NCBI RefSeq assembly: GCF_015291665.1
Contig: NZ_CP030048.1
Location: forward strand, 6,979,501 to 7,043,500
Source: Bradyrhizobium sp. CCBAU 53338
GTDB lineage: Bacteria > Pseudomonadota > Alphaproteobacteria > Rhizobiales > Xanthobacteraceae
Direction of reading: 5' to 3'
DNA length: 64,000 bases
The position numbers and the translations under genes are program-made. The notes under the pieces are model-generated. The model was given only the letters and a program-made list of their open reading frames with translations. It was not told the DNA's origin and did not search any database. The stretch's first letter is position 1. Each line of letters opens with the position of its first letter. This document shows, piece by piece, positions 1-7,674 of this stretch.

Positions 1-441
1 GCGGATTCGACAAGGCTGGTGCTGCTGTGGGGCCTCGGCTTCGCGCTGGTCGTCGCGGTGCTGTTTGCGACGTTCGGGCCCGATATCATCAATTTCATGA
101 CCACAAGCGAGGACGTTCGTCGCGCCGCGCACGAGTTCCTGCCGTTCATCGTGCTGGCGCCGATCCCCGGCGTGTTCGCGTTCGGCTTCGACGGCATCTA
201 TGTCGGCGCCACCTGGGCGCGCGAGATGCGCAACCTGATGCTGGCCTCGCTCGCGATCTTCTTCGGCATCTGGCTGGCGCTGCAATCGCTGGGCAATGCC
301 GGACTGTGGTGCGCGCTGCTCGCGTTCTATGTCGCACGCGGGGGATTGCAGGGCGCGAGGTATCCAGCGCTGTACCGGGCGACGTTTCTTTCTTCTCCTT
401 CTCCCCGCTTGCGGGGGCGCGACGAGCAAAGCTCGCTCTGA
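1..441 (+). CDS. MATE family efflux transporter, C-terminal part (gene starts before the window)
   Basis: The reading frame is open from the first base and ends at 441, so this is the 3' end of a gene. The visible part (about 146 residues) has three or four hydrophobic segments and a short basic tail. Segment spacing and motifs such as the loop FGFDGIYVGATWAREM followed by a membrane helix match the last third of MATE (DinF/NorM-like) cation or drug antiporters, which pump substrates out across the inner membrane. The last 15 or so codons run into a dispersed repeat (395-546), so the C-terminus has probably been supplied by that repeat. The family call is from pattern recognition of a partial protein. 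Confidence 0.7.
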   Translation, partial: ADSTRLVLLWGLGFALVVAVLFATFGPDIINFMTTSEDVRRAAHEFLPFIVLAPIPGVFAFGFDGIYVGATWAREMRNLMLASLAIFFGIWLALQSLGNAGLWCALLAFYVARGGLQGARYPALYRATFLSSPSPRLRGRDEQSSL

Positions 442-546
442 GAAGGTCGGGATTGAGGGGGAGTCTCCGCAAGGGCGGTGAGAGTGGGATTCCCGGAGAG
501 TTCCCTCACTCCTCTCCCCACACGCGGACCAACGCAGGAGAGACGA
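395..546. repeat. Dispersed intergenic repeat, family 1, copy A
   Basis: This stretch contains CTCCCCGCTTGCGGGG, then a segment around CTCCGCAAGGGCGGTGAGAG, then CCGGAGAGTTCCCTCACTC and CTCTCCCCACACGCGG. The same blocks occur in the same order at 4757-4915. Shorter hairpins of the same CTCTCCCG/CGGGAGAG type lie at 6878-6903 and 17243-17275. It sits between the MATE gene and the convergent pyrD and overlaps the end of the MATE frame. Confidence 0.6.
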
Positions 547-551
547 AGAGC

Positions 552-1649
552 CTACATCCCCGGCCAGTCTTCCGCCGTCAGCGTCGCAGCATCGGCGCCG
601 ACAATCTCCGACAGCGAATCCCGTCCCGTGCGCAGCAGTGTCGAGGTGAGGTCGCGCTTGATCTCGTCGACGAGGCCGAGGCCCTTGTAGACCAGCGACG
701 AATAGAGCTGGATCAGGCTGGCACCGGCGCGGATTTTCGTCAGCGCGGCGCCGCCGGAGTCCACGCCACCGACGCCGATCAGCGGGAATGCGCCTTCGAC
801 GCGCACATAGGTCTCCGCGACCATGCGCGTCGACAGGCGGAACAGTGGCCGGCCGGACAGGCCGCCCTGCTCCTTCGCGCGCATCTCCTCGCGCAGCGTG
901 CTCGGCCGTGCGATCGTCGTGTTCGACACGATCATGCCGTCGACCCGGCGCGAGCGCGCGACCTGCACGACGTCGTCGAGCTGGGCAAGGCTGAGATCGG
1001 GCGCGATCTTGAGCAGCACCGGCGTGTCACCGGCCTTCTGCCTGACACGCTCGCGCGCATCGATCACCCGTCCGAGCAAATCGTCGAGCAGCGCGCCTTC
1101 CTGCAGATTGCGCAGACCGGGCGTGTTGGGCGAGGAGACGTTGACGGTGAAATAGCTCGCGACCGGCGCGAAGGTCTCGATCAGCTTGACGTAATCGGCG
1201 ACGCGATCGGGCGAATCCTTGTTGGCGCCGACATTGACGCCGACGATGCCGCCGTTCGCCGCGCGCGCGGCAAGCCGGCGCAGCACCGCTTCAGCGCCGT
1301 CGTTGTTGAAGCCCATGCGGTTGATGACGGCCTCATCCCGCTCGAGGCGAAACAGCCGCGGCCTCGGATTGCCTCCTTGCGGCTTCGGCGTCACCGAGCC
1401 GATCTCGACGAAGCCGAAGCCGAGCCGCAGCAGCGCATCGGGCACCTCAGCGCTCTTGTCGAAGCCCGCAGCCATGCCGATCGGGTTGGGAAAGTTGAGC
1501 CCGAAGGCGCGCACGGCGAGCTTGGGATCATCGGTGCGCGGCTTCACCGGCGGCAGGAAGCGCAGGCCCTGGATCGCGAGCCGGTGTGCGTCTTCCGGAT
1601 CGAGCCAGCGCAGCACCGGCAGCGAGAAAGCATCGAAAGCGCGGATCAC
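552..1649 (-). CDS. pyrD: Dihydroorotate dehydrogenase (quinone), class 2
   Basis: A 365-residue protein. It oxidises dihydroorotate to orotate in pyrimidine synthesis, using FMN and passing electrons to membrane quinone. The N-terminal amphipathic region (residues 1-40) is what class 2 enzymes use to sit on the membrane. Visible landmarks are GLNFPNPIGMAAGFDK, EIGSVTPKPQGGNPRPR with the substrate/FMN region, NRMGFNNDG, and the catalytic loop VNVSSPNTPGLR carrying the class 2 serine. The FMN-phosphate region is IGVGGVDSG. It starts with ATG at 1649, which overlaps the stop of the upstream DUF952 gene by 4 bp, so the two are translationally coupled. Confidence 0.96.
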   Translation of the reverse strand: MIRAFDAFSLPVLRWLDPEDAHRLAIQGLRFLPPVKPRTDDPKLAVRAFGLNFPNPIGMAAGFDKSAEVPDALLRLGFGFVEIGSVTPKPQGGNPRPRLFRLERDEAVINRMGFNNDGAEAVLRRLAARAANGGIVGVNVGANKDSPDRVADYVKLIETFAPVASYFTVNVSSPNTPGLRNLQEGALLDDLLGRVIDARERVRQKAGDTPVLLKIAPDLSLAQLDDVVQVARSRRVDGMIVSNTTIARPSTLREEMRAKEQGGLSGRPLFRLSTRMVAETYVRVEGAFPLIGVGGVDSGGAALTKIRAGASLIQLYSSLVYKGLGLVDEIKRDLTSTLLRTGRDSLSEIVGADAATLTAEDWPGM

Positions 1650-1990
1650 GGGGCAAGCTCCGGGGTATCGTGGCCGCCATCGGAGCGCATGTTCAGGTTC
1701 ATCACCGAGAGCACGGCGCCGAGATCGAGCTCGCCATAGAGATGCGGAAACAGTTCGTCATTGCGCGAGCGCTCCCAGCGCAGTTCGGCGCCACACGCAT
1801 CGCCGTCAACCTCGACCAGGAACAGCGCGCGCTGGCCGGAATAATGCTTGCGCAGCGTCTCAGGAACCTGGGTGGCGGTCGAAAAATGGATGAATCCGTC
1901 GCGCGCGTCGTCCGCGCTGCCCCGGTACACGCCCTGCCGTTCCGCCTCGCGCCAGGCCGAGGCCGGACAGATTTTGTAGATCTTGACCAC
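1646..1990 (-). CDS. DUF952 family protein
   Basis: A 114-residue soluble protein with the DUF952 pattern: an N-terminal VKIYKICPASAW, then DGFIHFSTATQVPET and a YGELDL segment near the C-terminus. The fold is known from structural genomics but its biochemical role is not established. The start is GTG at 1990, since no ATG precedes the conserved N-terminus. The stop overlaps the pyrD start, so both are likely read from one promoter in the 1991-2173 gap. Function unknown. Confidence 0.85.
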   Translation of the reverse strand: MVKIYKICPASAWREAERQGVYRGSADDARDGFIHFSTATQVPETLRKHYSGQRALFLVEVDGDACGAELRWERSRNDELFPHLYGELDLGAVLSVMNLNMRSDGGHDTPELAP

Positions 1991-2017
1991 CGCTTACCGG
2001 AGCCCTGTTTGCTCGTT

Positions 2018-2169
2018 GAGTCAGCTCTTTGACTCTCTTGGGGTTTTTCGTTCCCGAACGGGTCTCAAAACCCGGCGCGACCGTAAAGGCCGCCCCTTCC
2101 GAACTCAAGAGTTAGAGGTCGCCCCTTGCGCGAAAAACGGAAAACCGGTTGATTTGAGGACAGTTTTCC
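2018..2169. promoter_or_regulatory. Cluster of inverted repeats between DUF952-pyrD and the divergent S24-type regulator
   Basis: Three inverted repeats lie in the short divergent gap: GAGTCA-N6-TGACTC at 2018-2035, AACTC-AA-GAGTT at 2102-2113, and GGAAAAC (2139-2145) with GTTTTCC (2163-2169). A near-direct repeat, GCCGCCCCTT / GTCGCCCCTT, flanks the second. These are plausible operators for the adjacent HTH protein, but no binding evidence exists. Confidence 0.3.
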
Positions 2170-2194
2170 TGAGTTGCGACGGGCTGGACCTTCC

Positions 2195-2848
2195 ATGGTC
2201 AAACAGGCCAAAGCGCAGAGGATGCTGACCCACGACCAGATCTGGGCCGCGCTGGACCGGCTGGCCGCGCGCGCCGGACTGTCGCCATCGGGCCTTGCCA
2301 AGCGGGCCGGGCTCGATCCCACCACCTTCAACAAGTCCAAGCGCGTCACCACCGATGGCCGCGAGCGCTGGCCTTCCACCGAATCGATCGCGAAGGCGCT
2401 GGCGGCGGCAGAATCGTCGATCGAATTCTTTGCCAGGCTGATCGACGATGATGCCGGCGATGGCCACACTGTACCGCTGCTCGGCTTCGCGCAGGCAGGC
2501 CTCGGCAGCGCTTTCGACGAGAAAGGCTTCCCGTCAGGCAAAGGCTGGAGCGAAATCGCGCTGCCGAACGCCGAGGACAGCCGTGCCTTCGCGCTGGGGA
2601 TTTCCGGCAACACGTTGATGCCTGCCTATCGCGACGGCGATGTCATCCTGGTTTCACCGGGCACGCCGGTCCGCAAAGGCAATCGCGTGGTGGTGAAGAC
2701 GAAGACGGGCGAGGCGATGGTCGCGACGCTAAAGCGCCGCACGGCGAAGGCGCTGGAGTTGCAGTCGCTCGATGCGACGCAGGCGGAGCGGACCTTGGCG
2801 GCAGGTGATGTCGCGTGGGTCGCAAGGATCGTGTGGGCGAGCCAGTGA
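2195..2848 (+). CDS. HTH transcriptional regulator with S24 (LexA/CI-like) domain lacking the catalytic Ser and Lys
   Basis: A 217-residue protein with an N-terminal helix-turn-helix (about residues 12-75, LSPSGLAKRAGLDPTTFNKSKR) and a C-terminal S24 fold (about 90-217). The Ala-Gly bond that S24 repressors cleave is present (A101-G102). The usual G-D-S-M-x-P serine box reads GNTLMP (138-143), so Thr140 sits where Ser is expected. The expected lysine in V-K-x-L reads VATL (176-179), so Ala replaces Lys. The fold should therefore bind DNA without self-cleavage. Start is uncertain: ATG 2195 chosen; ATG 2222 (MLTHDQIW) and TTG 2174 are alternatives. Confidence 0.8.
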   Translation: MVKQAKAQRMLTHDQIWAALDRLAARAGLSPSGLAKRAGLDPTTFNKSKRVTTDGRERWPSTESIAKALAAAESSIEFFARLIDDDAGDGHTVPLLGFAQAGLGSAFDEKGFPSGKGWSEIALPNAEDSRAFALGISGNTLMPAYRDGDVILVSPGTPVRKGNRVVVKTKTGEAMVATLKRRTAKALELQSLDATQAERTLAAGDVAWVARIVWASQ

Positions 2849-2860
2849 GACTTGCTCCGC

Positions 2861-3029
2861 TGTCATTCCGCGCGACCCGGCTACGCCAAGGCTTCGCCGA
2901 GGTTTCAATCTTGGGCGCGCCGAAGCTTTAGCGCAGGCGGCAAGCGGGGAATCCAGTACGCCGCGGCGTCTCGGCGCGTCACAACTGCCTCGGAGTACTC
3001 GATCGCCCGGTCAAGCCGGGCGATGACAG
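2861..3029 (+). repeat. Dispersed intergenic repeat, family 2, copy 1
   Basis: The segment begins TGTCATTCC and ends with the hairpin CGCCCGGTCAAGCCGGGCG followed by ATGACA. Its right half (GGAATCCAGTACGCCGCGGC, then CTCGGNNC, then GAGTACTCGATCGCCCGG) matches 57451-57555 in the same orientation and 33317-33431 in reverse. It fills the gap between the S24 regulator and the convergent lysS and could also act as a terminator hairpin. Confidence 0.65.
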
Positions 3030-3041
3030 CGAAAGGATCCC

Positions 3042-4685
3042 TCACGCACTCCTTGCCAGCGCACCGTCGATCATGTTGACCGCGTTCTGCACGCCGTACA
3101 CCGCGACGAACGAGCCGAAGCGCGGGCCCTTTTCCTGGCCGAGCAGCACCTGGTACAGCATGTTGAACCAGTCGAGCGTGACGCCGGGGCGGCCGTCCTT
3201 GCCCTTCTTGACCTGGTCGAGGAACGGCTCGCGGCGGCCGATCTCGTAAACGACGTTCTGGATCTCTTCGGCTGACGCCTCGGCCGGAAGTTGCGACAGC
3301 GCATCGCGCAGGTCCTGCAACGCGGCGCGCTCGGTGTCGGTGGGCACGCGGAACTGCTTCGTCGGCGCGACGAAATCGCGATAATAGTTGATGGCGTAGC
3401 CGACCATCGCATCCAGCTTCGGATGCGTCTGCGGGCTCACGCCCGGACGGTAGCGGCCGATGAACCCCCACAGCGTCTCGGCGTTCTCCGCGTTCGACGA
3501 CGACACCAGCGTCAAGAGAAGCTGGAACGTCACGGGCATGTCGCCCTGCGGCGGCTTGCCGTTGTGGATGTGCCAGACCGGATTGCCGAGCTGCTGCTTG
3601 TCATCCTGCCTGGCAAAGCCATCGACGAACTGCTGATAGTCGTCGACCTGGCGCGGGATGACGTCGAAAAACAACCGCTTCGCCGCCTTCGGCTCGCGAT
3701 ACATGAACAGCGACAGCGATTCCGGCGAGGCGTAACGTAGCCATTCGTCGATGGTGAGACCGTTGCCCTTCGACTTCGATATCTTCTGGCCCTTCTCGTC
3801 GAGGAAGAGTTCGTAGTTGAAGCCTTCCGGCGGCGTGCCGCCGAGCGCCCTGGCGATGGCGCCGGACAGCTTCACGGAATCGATCAGGTCCTTGCCGGCC
3901 ATCTCGTAGTCGACGCCGAGCGCGACCCAGCGCATCGCCCAATCGGCCTTCCACTGACACTTGACGTTGCCGCCGGTGACTGATGTTTCGACTTCCTCGT
4001 TGGTGTCGGGGTCGACATAGGTCACGGTGCCCGCGGCAACGTCGCGGCGGATCATCGGCACTTGCAGCACGACGCCTGAGGTCTTGCTGATGGGCAGGAA
4101 CGGCGAATAGGTCGCGCGGCGATCGGGGCCGAGCGTCGGCAGGATGATGTCCATCACCTTGTCATAAGCGGCGAGCATCTTGAGCAGCGTCGCGTCGAAA
4201 CGGCCGGACTTGTAATAGACGGTCGAGCTCGCGAACTCGTAGTCGAAGCCGAAATGATCCAGGAACGCGCGCAGGCGCGCATTGTTGGCATCACCGAACG
4301 ACGGATGCTCGTTCGAGAACGGGTCGGGCACCGCGGTGAGCGGACGTCCCAGATATTGCGCCAGGAGATCCTTGTTCGGCACGTTGTCAGGCACCTTGCG
4401 GAAGCCGTCCATGTCGTCGGAGAAGGCGAGCAAGCGCGTCTTGATCTTGTCCTCGGTCAGCACGCGGAAGGCGTGGCGCACCATCGAGGTGCGCGCGACC
4501 TCGCCGAACGTGCCGATATGCGGCAGGCCTGAGGGTCCGTAGCCGGTCTCGAACAGCACCTCGTCCTTCGGGCTTTTCTTCAGCCGCGCGACAATGGCCT
4601 TCGCCTGCTCGAACGGCCAGGCGTTGGATTGTTCGGCGAGCGCACGAAGATCGCTCGGGCTCATGCTGGGATCAATTACGGACAT
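3042..4685 (-). CDS. lysS: Lysyl-tRNA synthetase, class I (LysK type)
   Basis: A 547-residue enzyme that charges tRNA-Lys. It is a class I enzyme: the HIGH box is PHIG (residues 55-58, in [15 protein letters not shown]) and the KMSKS loop is KISKSKGNG. This class is found in archaea and in a subset of bacteria including Alphaproteobacteria, and is unrelated to the class II LysRS of E. coli. The C-terminal all-helical anticodon-binding part is present. ATG 4685 is preferred over an in-frame TTG three bases upstream. It stands alone between repeats. Confidence 0.95.
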   Translation of the reverse strand: MSVIDPSMSPSDLRALAEQSNAWPFEQAKAIVARLKKSPKDEVLFETGYGPSGLPHIGTFGEVARTSMVRHAFRVLTEDKIKTRLLAFSDDMDGFRKVPDNVPNKDLLAQYLGRPLTAVPDPFSNEHPSFGDANNARLRAFLDHFGFDYEFASSTVYYKSGRFDATLLKMLAAYDKVMDIILPTLGPDRRATYSPFLPISKTSGVVLQVPMIRRDVAAGTVTYVDPDTNEEVETSVTGGNVKCQWKADWAMRWVALGVDYEMAGKDLIDSVKLSGAIARALGGTPPEGFNYELFLDEKGQKISKSKGNGLTIDEWLRYASPESLSLFMYREPKAAKRLFFDVIPRQVDDYQQFVDGFARQDDKQQLGNPVWHIHNGKPPQGDMPVTFQLLLTLVSSSNAENAETLWGFIGRYRPGVSPQTHPKLDAMVGYAINYYRDFVAPTKQFRVPTDTERAALQDLRDALSQLPAEASAEEIQNVVYEIGRREPFLDQVKKGKDGRPGVTLDWFNMLYQVLLGQEKGPRFGSFVAVYGVQNAVNMIDGALARSA

Positions 4686-4756
4686 CAAAGGGGCCTCCGG
4701 GCCGCGGAAAATAGCGATTTCCGGGCAGAATGCAAAACTTGGCGCGGCTATCGCCG

Positions 4757-4915
4757 CTCTTACTCCCTCGCCCCGTTCTTACGGGGAGAGGGTTGGGGTG
4801 AGGGGCTGCTTCCGCAATGACGGTGAGAATTTGACTCGCGGAGAGTCCCTCTCACCCGAATTGCACCTTCGATGCAATCCGGCCTCTCCCCGCACGCGGG
4901 GAGAGGCGAAGAAGA
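4757..4915. repeat. Dispersed intergenic repeat, family 1, copy B
   Basis: Same block order as 395-546: CTCGCCCCGTTCTTACGGGG, then TTCCGCAATGACGGTGAGAA, then CGCGGAGAGTCCCTCTCAC, then CTCTCCCCGCACGCGGGGAG and AGGCGAAGA. It contains two strong hairpins and lies between lysS and the gene for the solute-binding protein. Confidence 0.65.
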
Positions 4916-4917
4916 AT

Positions 4918-5877
4918 CTAGAACGGGCTCACCGAAAAATACTTGAGCCACAGATCGGTGTAGCGACCTTTTTCCCAGACGCGGAACAGGGCCCAGTTCA
5001 GGGCCTGACGCAGCACGTCGTTGCCCTTGCGCACGGCGATCCCGATGCCTTCGCCGAAGAAGCGGCTCTCGACGAACGGGCCGCCGGAGAAGGCGCAGCA
5101 ATCGCCGGAGTCCGTGCCGTTGATCCAGAACGCCAGCGAGATGGCATCGCCGAAGATGAAATCGACCTCGCCCTTGCGGAGCGCGGCGCGAAGCGCATCG
5201 TCGTTCGGGTAGGGGTGCAGCTCGGCGTCGGTGAACATCGCCTTCAGGTAAGCCTCATGCGCGGAGCCCGCGATGACGCCCACCTTCTTGCCTTCGAGAT
5301 ATTCGGGCCGAATCTCCGGCATCACCGCATCCTTGCGCGAGGCGAAGCGCGCGGGCACGCGATAATAGGGATCGGTGAAGTCGACGCGGGCGCGAAGCTG
5401 CGGGCTCACCGCCATGGAGGCAATGATCGCATCGCCCCGGTTGGAGGTGAGCGCATCGACCAGCGTCTCGAAGCGGCGCATCTGCACCGTGCAGGAGACC
5501 TTGATCTCCTCGCACAGGCTGCGTGCGAGATCGACGTTGAAGCCGGCCGGATTGCCGTCGGCGCCGGTGAAGTTGAACGGCGGGTAATCGGTCTCGGTCA
5601 GGAAGCGGATCACGGTCAGGCGCGACAGGTCCGGCCGCTCCGGGCGCCGCCGCGGGTCCCAGAAGCCGGGTACCGCCTGGGGGGCGGCTTGAGGCGCGGT
5701 TGGCGTCGTCGCTTGAGGGGCCGCCGGGGGCGGCTTGGCCGGAGCCTGGGCGCGGGCGCCGGACAGGCCTGCGAGCAAGCACGCGGTGACGGCGAGCCCT
5801 GTCAGCAAGCCACGGGCAGATTTGGACGATTTCGCCTGTTGCGATGGAGCCATCGGCCGGAAAGGAATGAATTTCAT
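4918..5877 (-). CDS. Periplasmic solute-binding protein, family 3 (amino-acid type)
   Basis: 319 residues. The N-terminus (about residues 20-45) is a long signal peptide, followed by an Ala/Pro-rich linker rich in APQA repeats to about residue 70. The rest is a family-3 binding protein: FLTETDYPPFNFTGADG, GFNVDLARSLCEE, the region RGDAIIASMAVSPQLRARVD, and FTDPYYRVPARF, ending in a W-x-KGRY motif. These proteins bind amino acids or small organic ligands for ABC transporters or sensors. No permease or ATPase is adjacent, so it is an orphan subunit or works with a distant transporter. Ligand not assignable. Confidence 0.85.
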   Translation of the reverse strand: MKFIPFRPMAPSQQAKSSKSARGLLTGLAVTACLLAGLSGARAQAPAKPPPAAPQATTPTAPQAAPQAVPGFWDPRRRPERPDLSRLTVIRFLTETDYPPFNFTGADGNPAGFNVDLARSLCEEIKVSCTVQMRRFETLVDALTSNRGDAIIASMAVSPQLRARVDFTDPYYRVPARFASRKDAVMPEIRPEYLEGKKVGVIAGSAHEAYLKAMFTDAELHPYPNDDALRAALRKGEVDFIFGDAISLAFWINGTDSGDCCAFSGGPFVESRFFGEGIGIAVRKGNDVLRQALNWALFRVWEKGRYTDLWLKYFSVSPF

Positions 5878-5945
5878 TGGGATCGGAAGGCCTTATAGAC
5901 CATCCGGCCGGGAACGCGAGCGCCGATTGCAGTTAACCAGAGGCC

Positions 5946-6536
5946 TTAGAGATACCGCTTCAGCTCGGTCGCAGCCTCTTCCGGCGACCGTTTCAGGTTG
6001 AACGGCGAGACGAAGCGGCCGTCGCGGTCCATCAGGTAGATCAGCGCGGTATGGTCCATGGTGTAGTCGCCGTCCTTGGTCGGGACCTTCTTGGCGTAGA
6101 CCCGGTAGGAGGTGATCACCTTGGCGGTCTCGGCGGGATCGCCGGACAGGCCCTCGAGATGCGGATCGAAGCTCGAGAGATAGTCCTTCATCGTCGCGGG
6201 CGTGTCGCGCTCGGGATCGACCGAGATGAAGACGGCGTTGACCTTGTCGGCGTCCTTGCCCATCGCGCGCAGCACTTCCGACATCTCGAACAACGAGGTC
6301 GGGCAGACGTCGGGACAATGGGTGTAGCCGAAGAAGATCAGGGTCGGCTTGCCCTTGAGACTCTTGTCGGTGACGGCCTTGCCGTTCTGGTCGGTGAGCT
6401 GGAACGGGCCGCCGATCGCGGCCGGCTGCGCCACCTTGCTGACCCCGCCCATGGCCCAGAACAGCACCAGCAGGCCGACGACGAGGCTCGAGGCGAAGGC
6501 GGTCGCGATCACCAGCGGACGGGCGGCTGAACTCAT
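5946..6536 (-). CDS. SCO family protein (Sco1/SenC/PrrC), copper chaperone-like thioredoxin fold
   Basis: 196 residues with an N-terminal membrane anchor (about 8-31) and a periplasmic thioredoxin-like domain. The CxxxC copper/redox motif is in FGYTHCPDVCPTSL, and the third ligand histidine lies near the C-terminus in MDHTALIYLMD. SCO proteins deliver copper to, or keep reduced, the CuA site of cytochrome c oxidase. No oxidase genes are adjacent. The upstream small membrane protein (6561-6755) is only 24 bp away and probably co-transcribed. Confidence 0.92.
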   Translation of the reverse strand: MSSAARPLVIATAFASSLVVGLLVLFWAMGGVSKVAQPAAIGGPFQLTDQNGKAVTDKSLKGKPTLIFFGYTHCPDVCPTSLFEMSEVLRAMGKDADKVNAVFISVDPERDTPATMKDYLSSFDPHLEGLSGDPAETAKVITSYRVYAKKVPTKDGDYTMDHTALIYLMDRDGRFVSPFNLKRSPEEAATELKRYL

Positions 6537-6560
6537 GAGCGGAAGACTTCCTGTCGCGGG

Positions 6561-6755
6561 TCAGAAGCAGGCTGCAAAGCCGGTCCTGATCATTTCGAAG
6601 AACACCTGGGTGCCGTAGTGGAACCAGAGCGCCAGCGCGCCAATCACCATCAGCCCACCGGCGCCCGCTCCAGTCCACAGCAGCACGGACGGCGCGCGCC
6701 CGACAGTGGGCGAAACGTCCTGTAGCCGGTGTGCGGGATGCGGTGATTGCGCCAT
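6561..6755 (-). CDS. Small single-pass membrane protein upstream of the SCO gene
   Basis: 64 residues: a polar N-terminus of about 20 residues, then one hydrophobic helix (about 24-45, LLWTGAGAGGLMVIGALALW), then a short tail ending in aromatic residues. It is 24 bp upstream of the SCO gene on the same strand and has an ATG start, which supports it as a real gene. I do not recognise the family. Its position suggests a role at the membrane with the SCO protein, but this is inference. Confidence 0.6.
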   Translation of the reverse strand: MAQSPHPAHRLQDVSPTVGRAPSVLLWTGAGAGGLMVIGALALWFHYGTQVFFEMIRTGFAACF

Positions 6756-6877
6756 GACAAGGATCAGGTTCCCTGCCCTTCAAATAGGCGCTCGCGCTGG
6801 GGCGGGCAAGCAGAACGGAGTGGGCGGAGATCACGTGGTGATGAGGTGCGCAGCCTTCGCAGCGAAGGCGGTGCCCG

Positions 6878-6903
6878 CCTCTCCCGTTTGCAAGCGGGAG
6901 AGG
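6878..6903. repeat. Palindromic hairpin related to repeat family 1
   Basis: CCTCTCCCG (6878-6886) and CGGGAGAGG (6895-6903) form perfect 9-bp arms with an 8-base loop. It lies in the gap between two minus-strand genes and matches the hairpins of the repeats at 4757-4915 and 17243-17275. Confidence 0.5.
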
Positions 6904-6955
6904 GGGCTCACCGCGTGCGCGGCGTCACCCAACTCTACAATGACGAAGCGAGATC

Positions 6956-7426
6956 TTACCTAGACGACGGCTTGTTGGCCGAGGCCTGCGCGTCGAGGTA
7001 GCAGGGCTTGTACATCGCCTGGAGCTGCTTGCCCTTCAGAAACAGCATGTGCGGTGTGAGGCCGCCGCGCTGCGTGATCCAGCGCTTCACCTGCGAGGGA
7101 TACATCGCATAGAGCATCTGGGTGGCTTCGGGATTGGTGACGGCGCGGCCGTTGCTGCCGAAGTCCCAGGCGGCGTGGAAGCCGAGTGTCGCGTGCGAGG
7201 TGACGCAGATGCGGTCGTGCGGGATGGCGCCGAGGACAATGGTGCAGGCGGAGGCGCAAAGGCCATCGATGATGACGGTGTCACCGGACTGGCGCAGGTC
7301 CTGGTACTTGTCGACGTAGGTTCCGATCCGGCCGCCGCGGTCATCCGCGATCCGCACCACCGCGTGAGACGCCCCCATGCAAGCGATCAAGCAAACCGCC
7401 GCAAGCAACCCCGTCAGAAACTTCAT
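6956..7426 (-). CDS. Exported ClpP/crotonase-like protein (COG3904-like)
   Basis: 156 residues with a signal peptide (MKFLTGLLAAVCLIACMGAS). The mature part has VIIDGLCASACTIVLGAIP, where Ser59 in CASAC is the position of the nucleophile in ClpP-fold periplasmic proteins, and GFHAAWD with His84, a plausible catalytic partner. A short GRIGTYVDKY segment precedes it. The family is usually longer, so this is a compact version. It may be a periplasmic peptidase; the substrate is unknown. ATG 7426 is chosen because the signal peptide starts there; an upstream TTG-type extension has no signal sequence. Confidence 0.6.
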   Translation of the reverse strand: MKFLTGLLAAVCLIACMGASHAVVRIADDRGGRIGTYVDKYQDLRQSGDTVIIDGLCASACTIVLGAIPHDRICVTSHATLGFHAAWDFGSNGRAVTNPEATQMLYAMYPSQVKRWITQRGGLTPHMLFLKGKQLQAMYKPCYLDAQASANKPSSR

Positions 7427-7674
7427 TGTCCCCCGCCCCAGTCGTTTTCGAATCTGCGTGTCAGGTGGTGATGCGCGCCTAGCGTCGGTCGTTACCGTGG
7501 TTTTGTCTAGGCAGGCCGGCTCGTTCAAAACAAATTCAAATCCAGTGTTGCGTCCGCGCTGCACTCAGTCCGCCCGATCCCAAAGTGGAACAAGTTAACG
7601 ATGTCTGACGCGACAAGCCCTTGATCTCAGTTGCGCCAGCTGGCTTCAATCCGGGCGACTACAGGGGGGAACTC

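Noticed and set aside
27..1739. A 570-codon open frame on the plus strand across pyrD
   Set aside because: It lies antisense to pyrD, is full of Arg/Gly/Ala/Asp typical of a GC-rich shadow frame, and has no family pattern.
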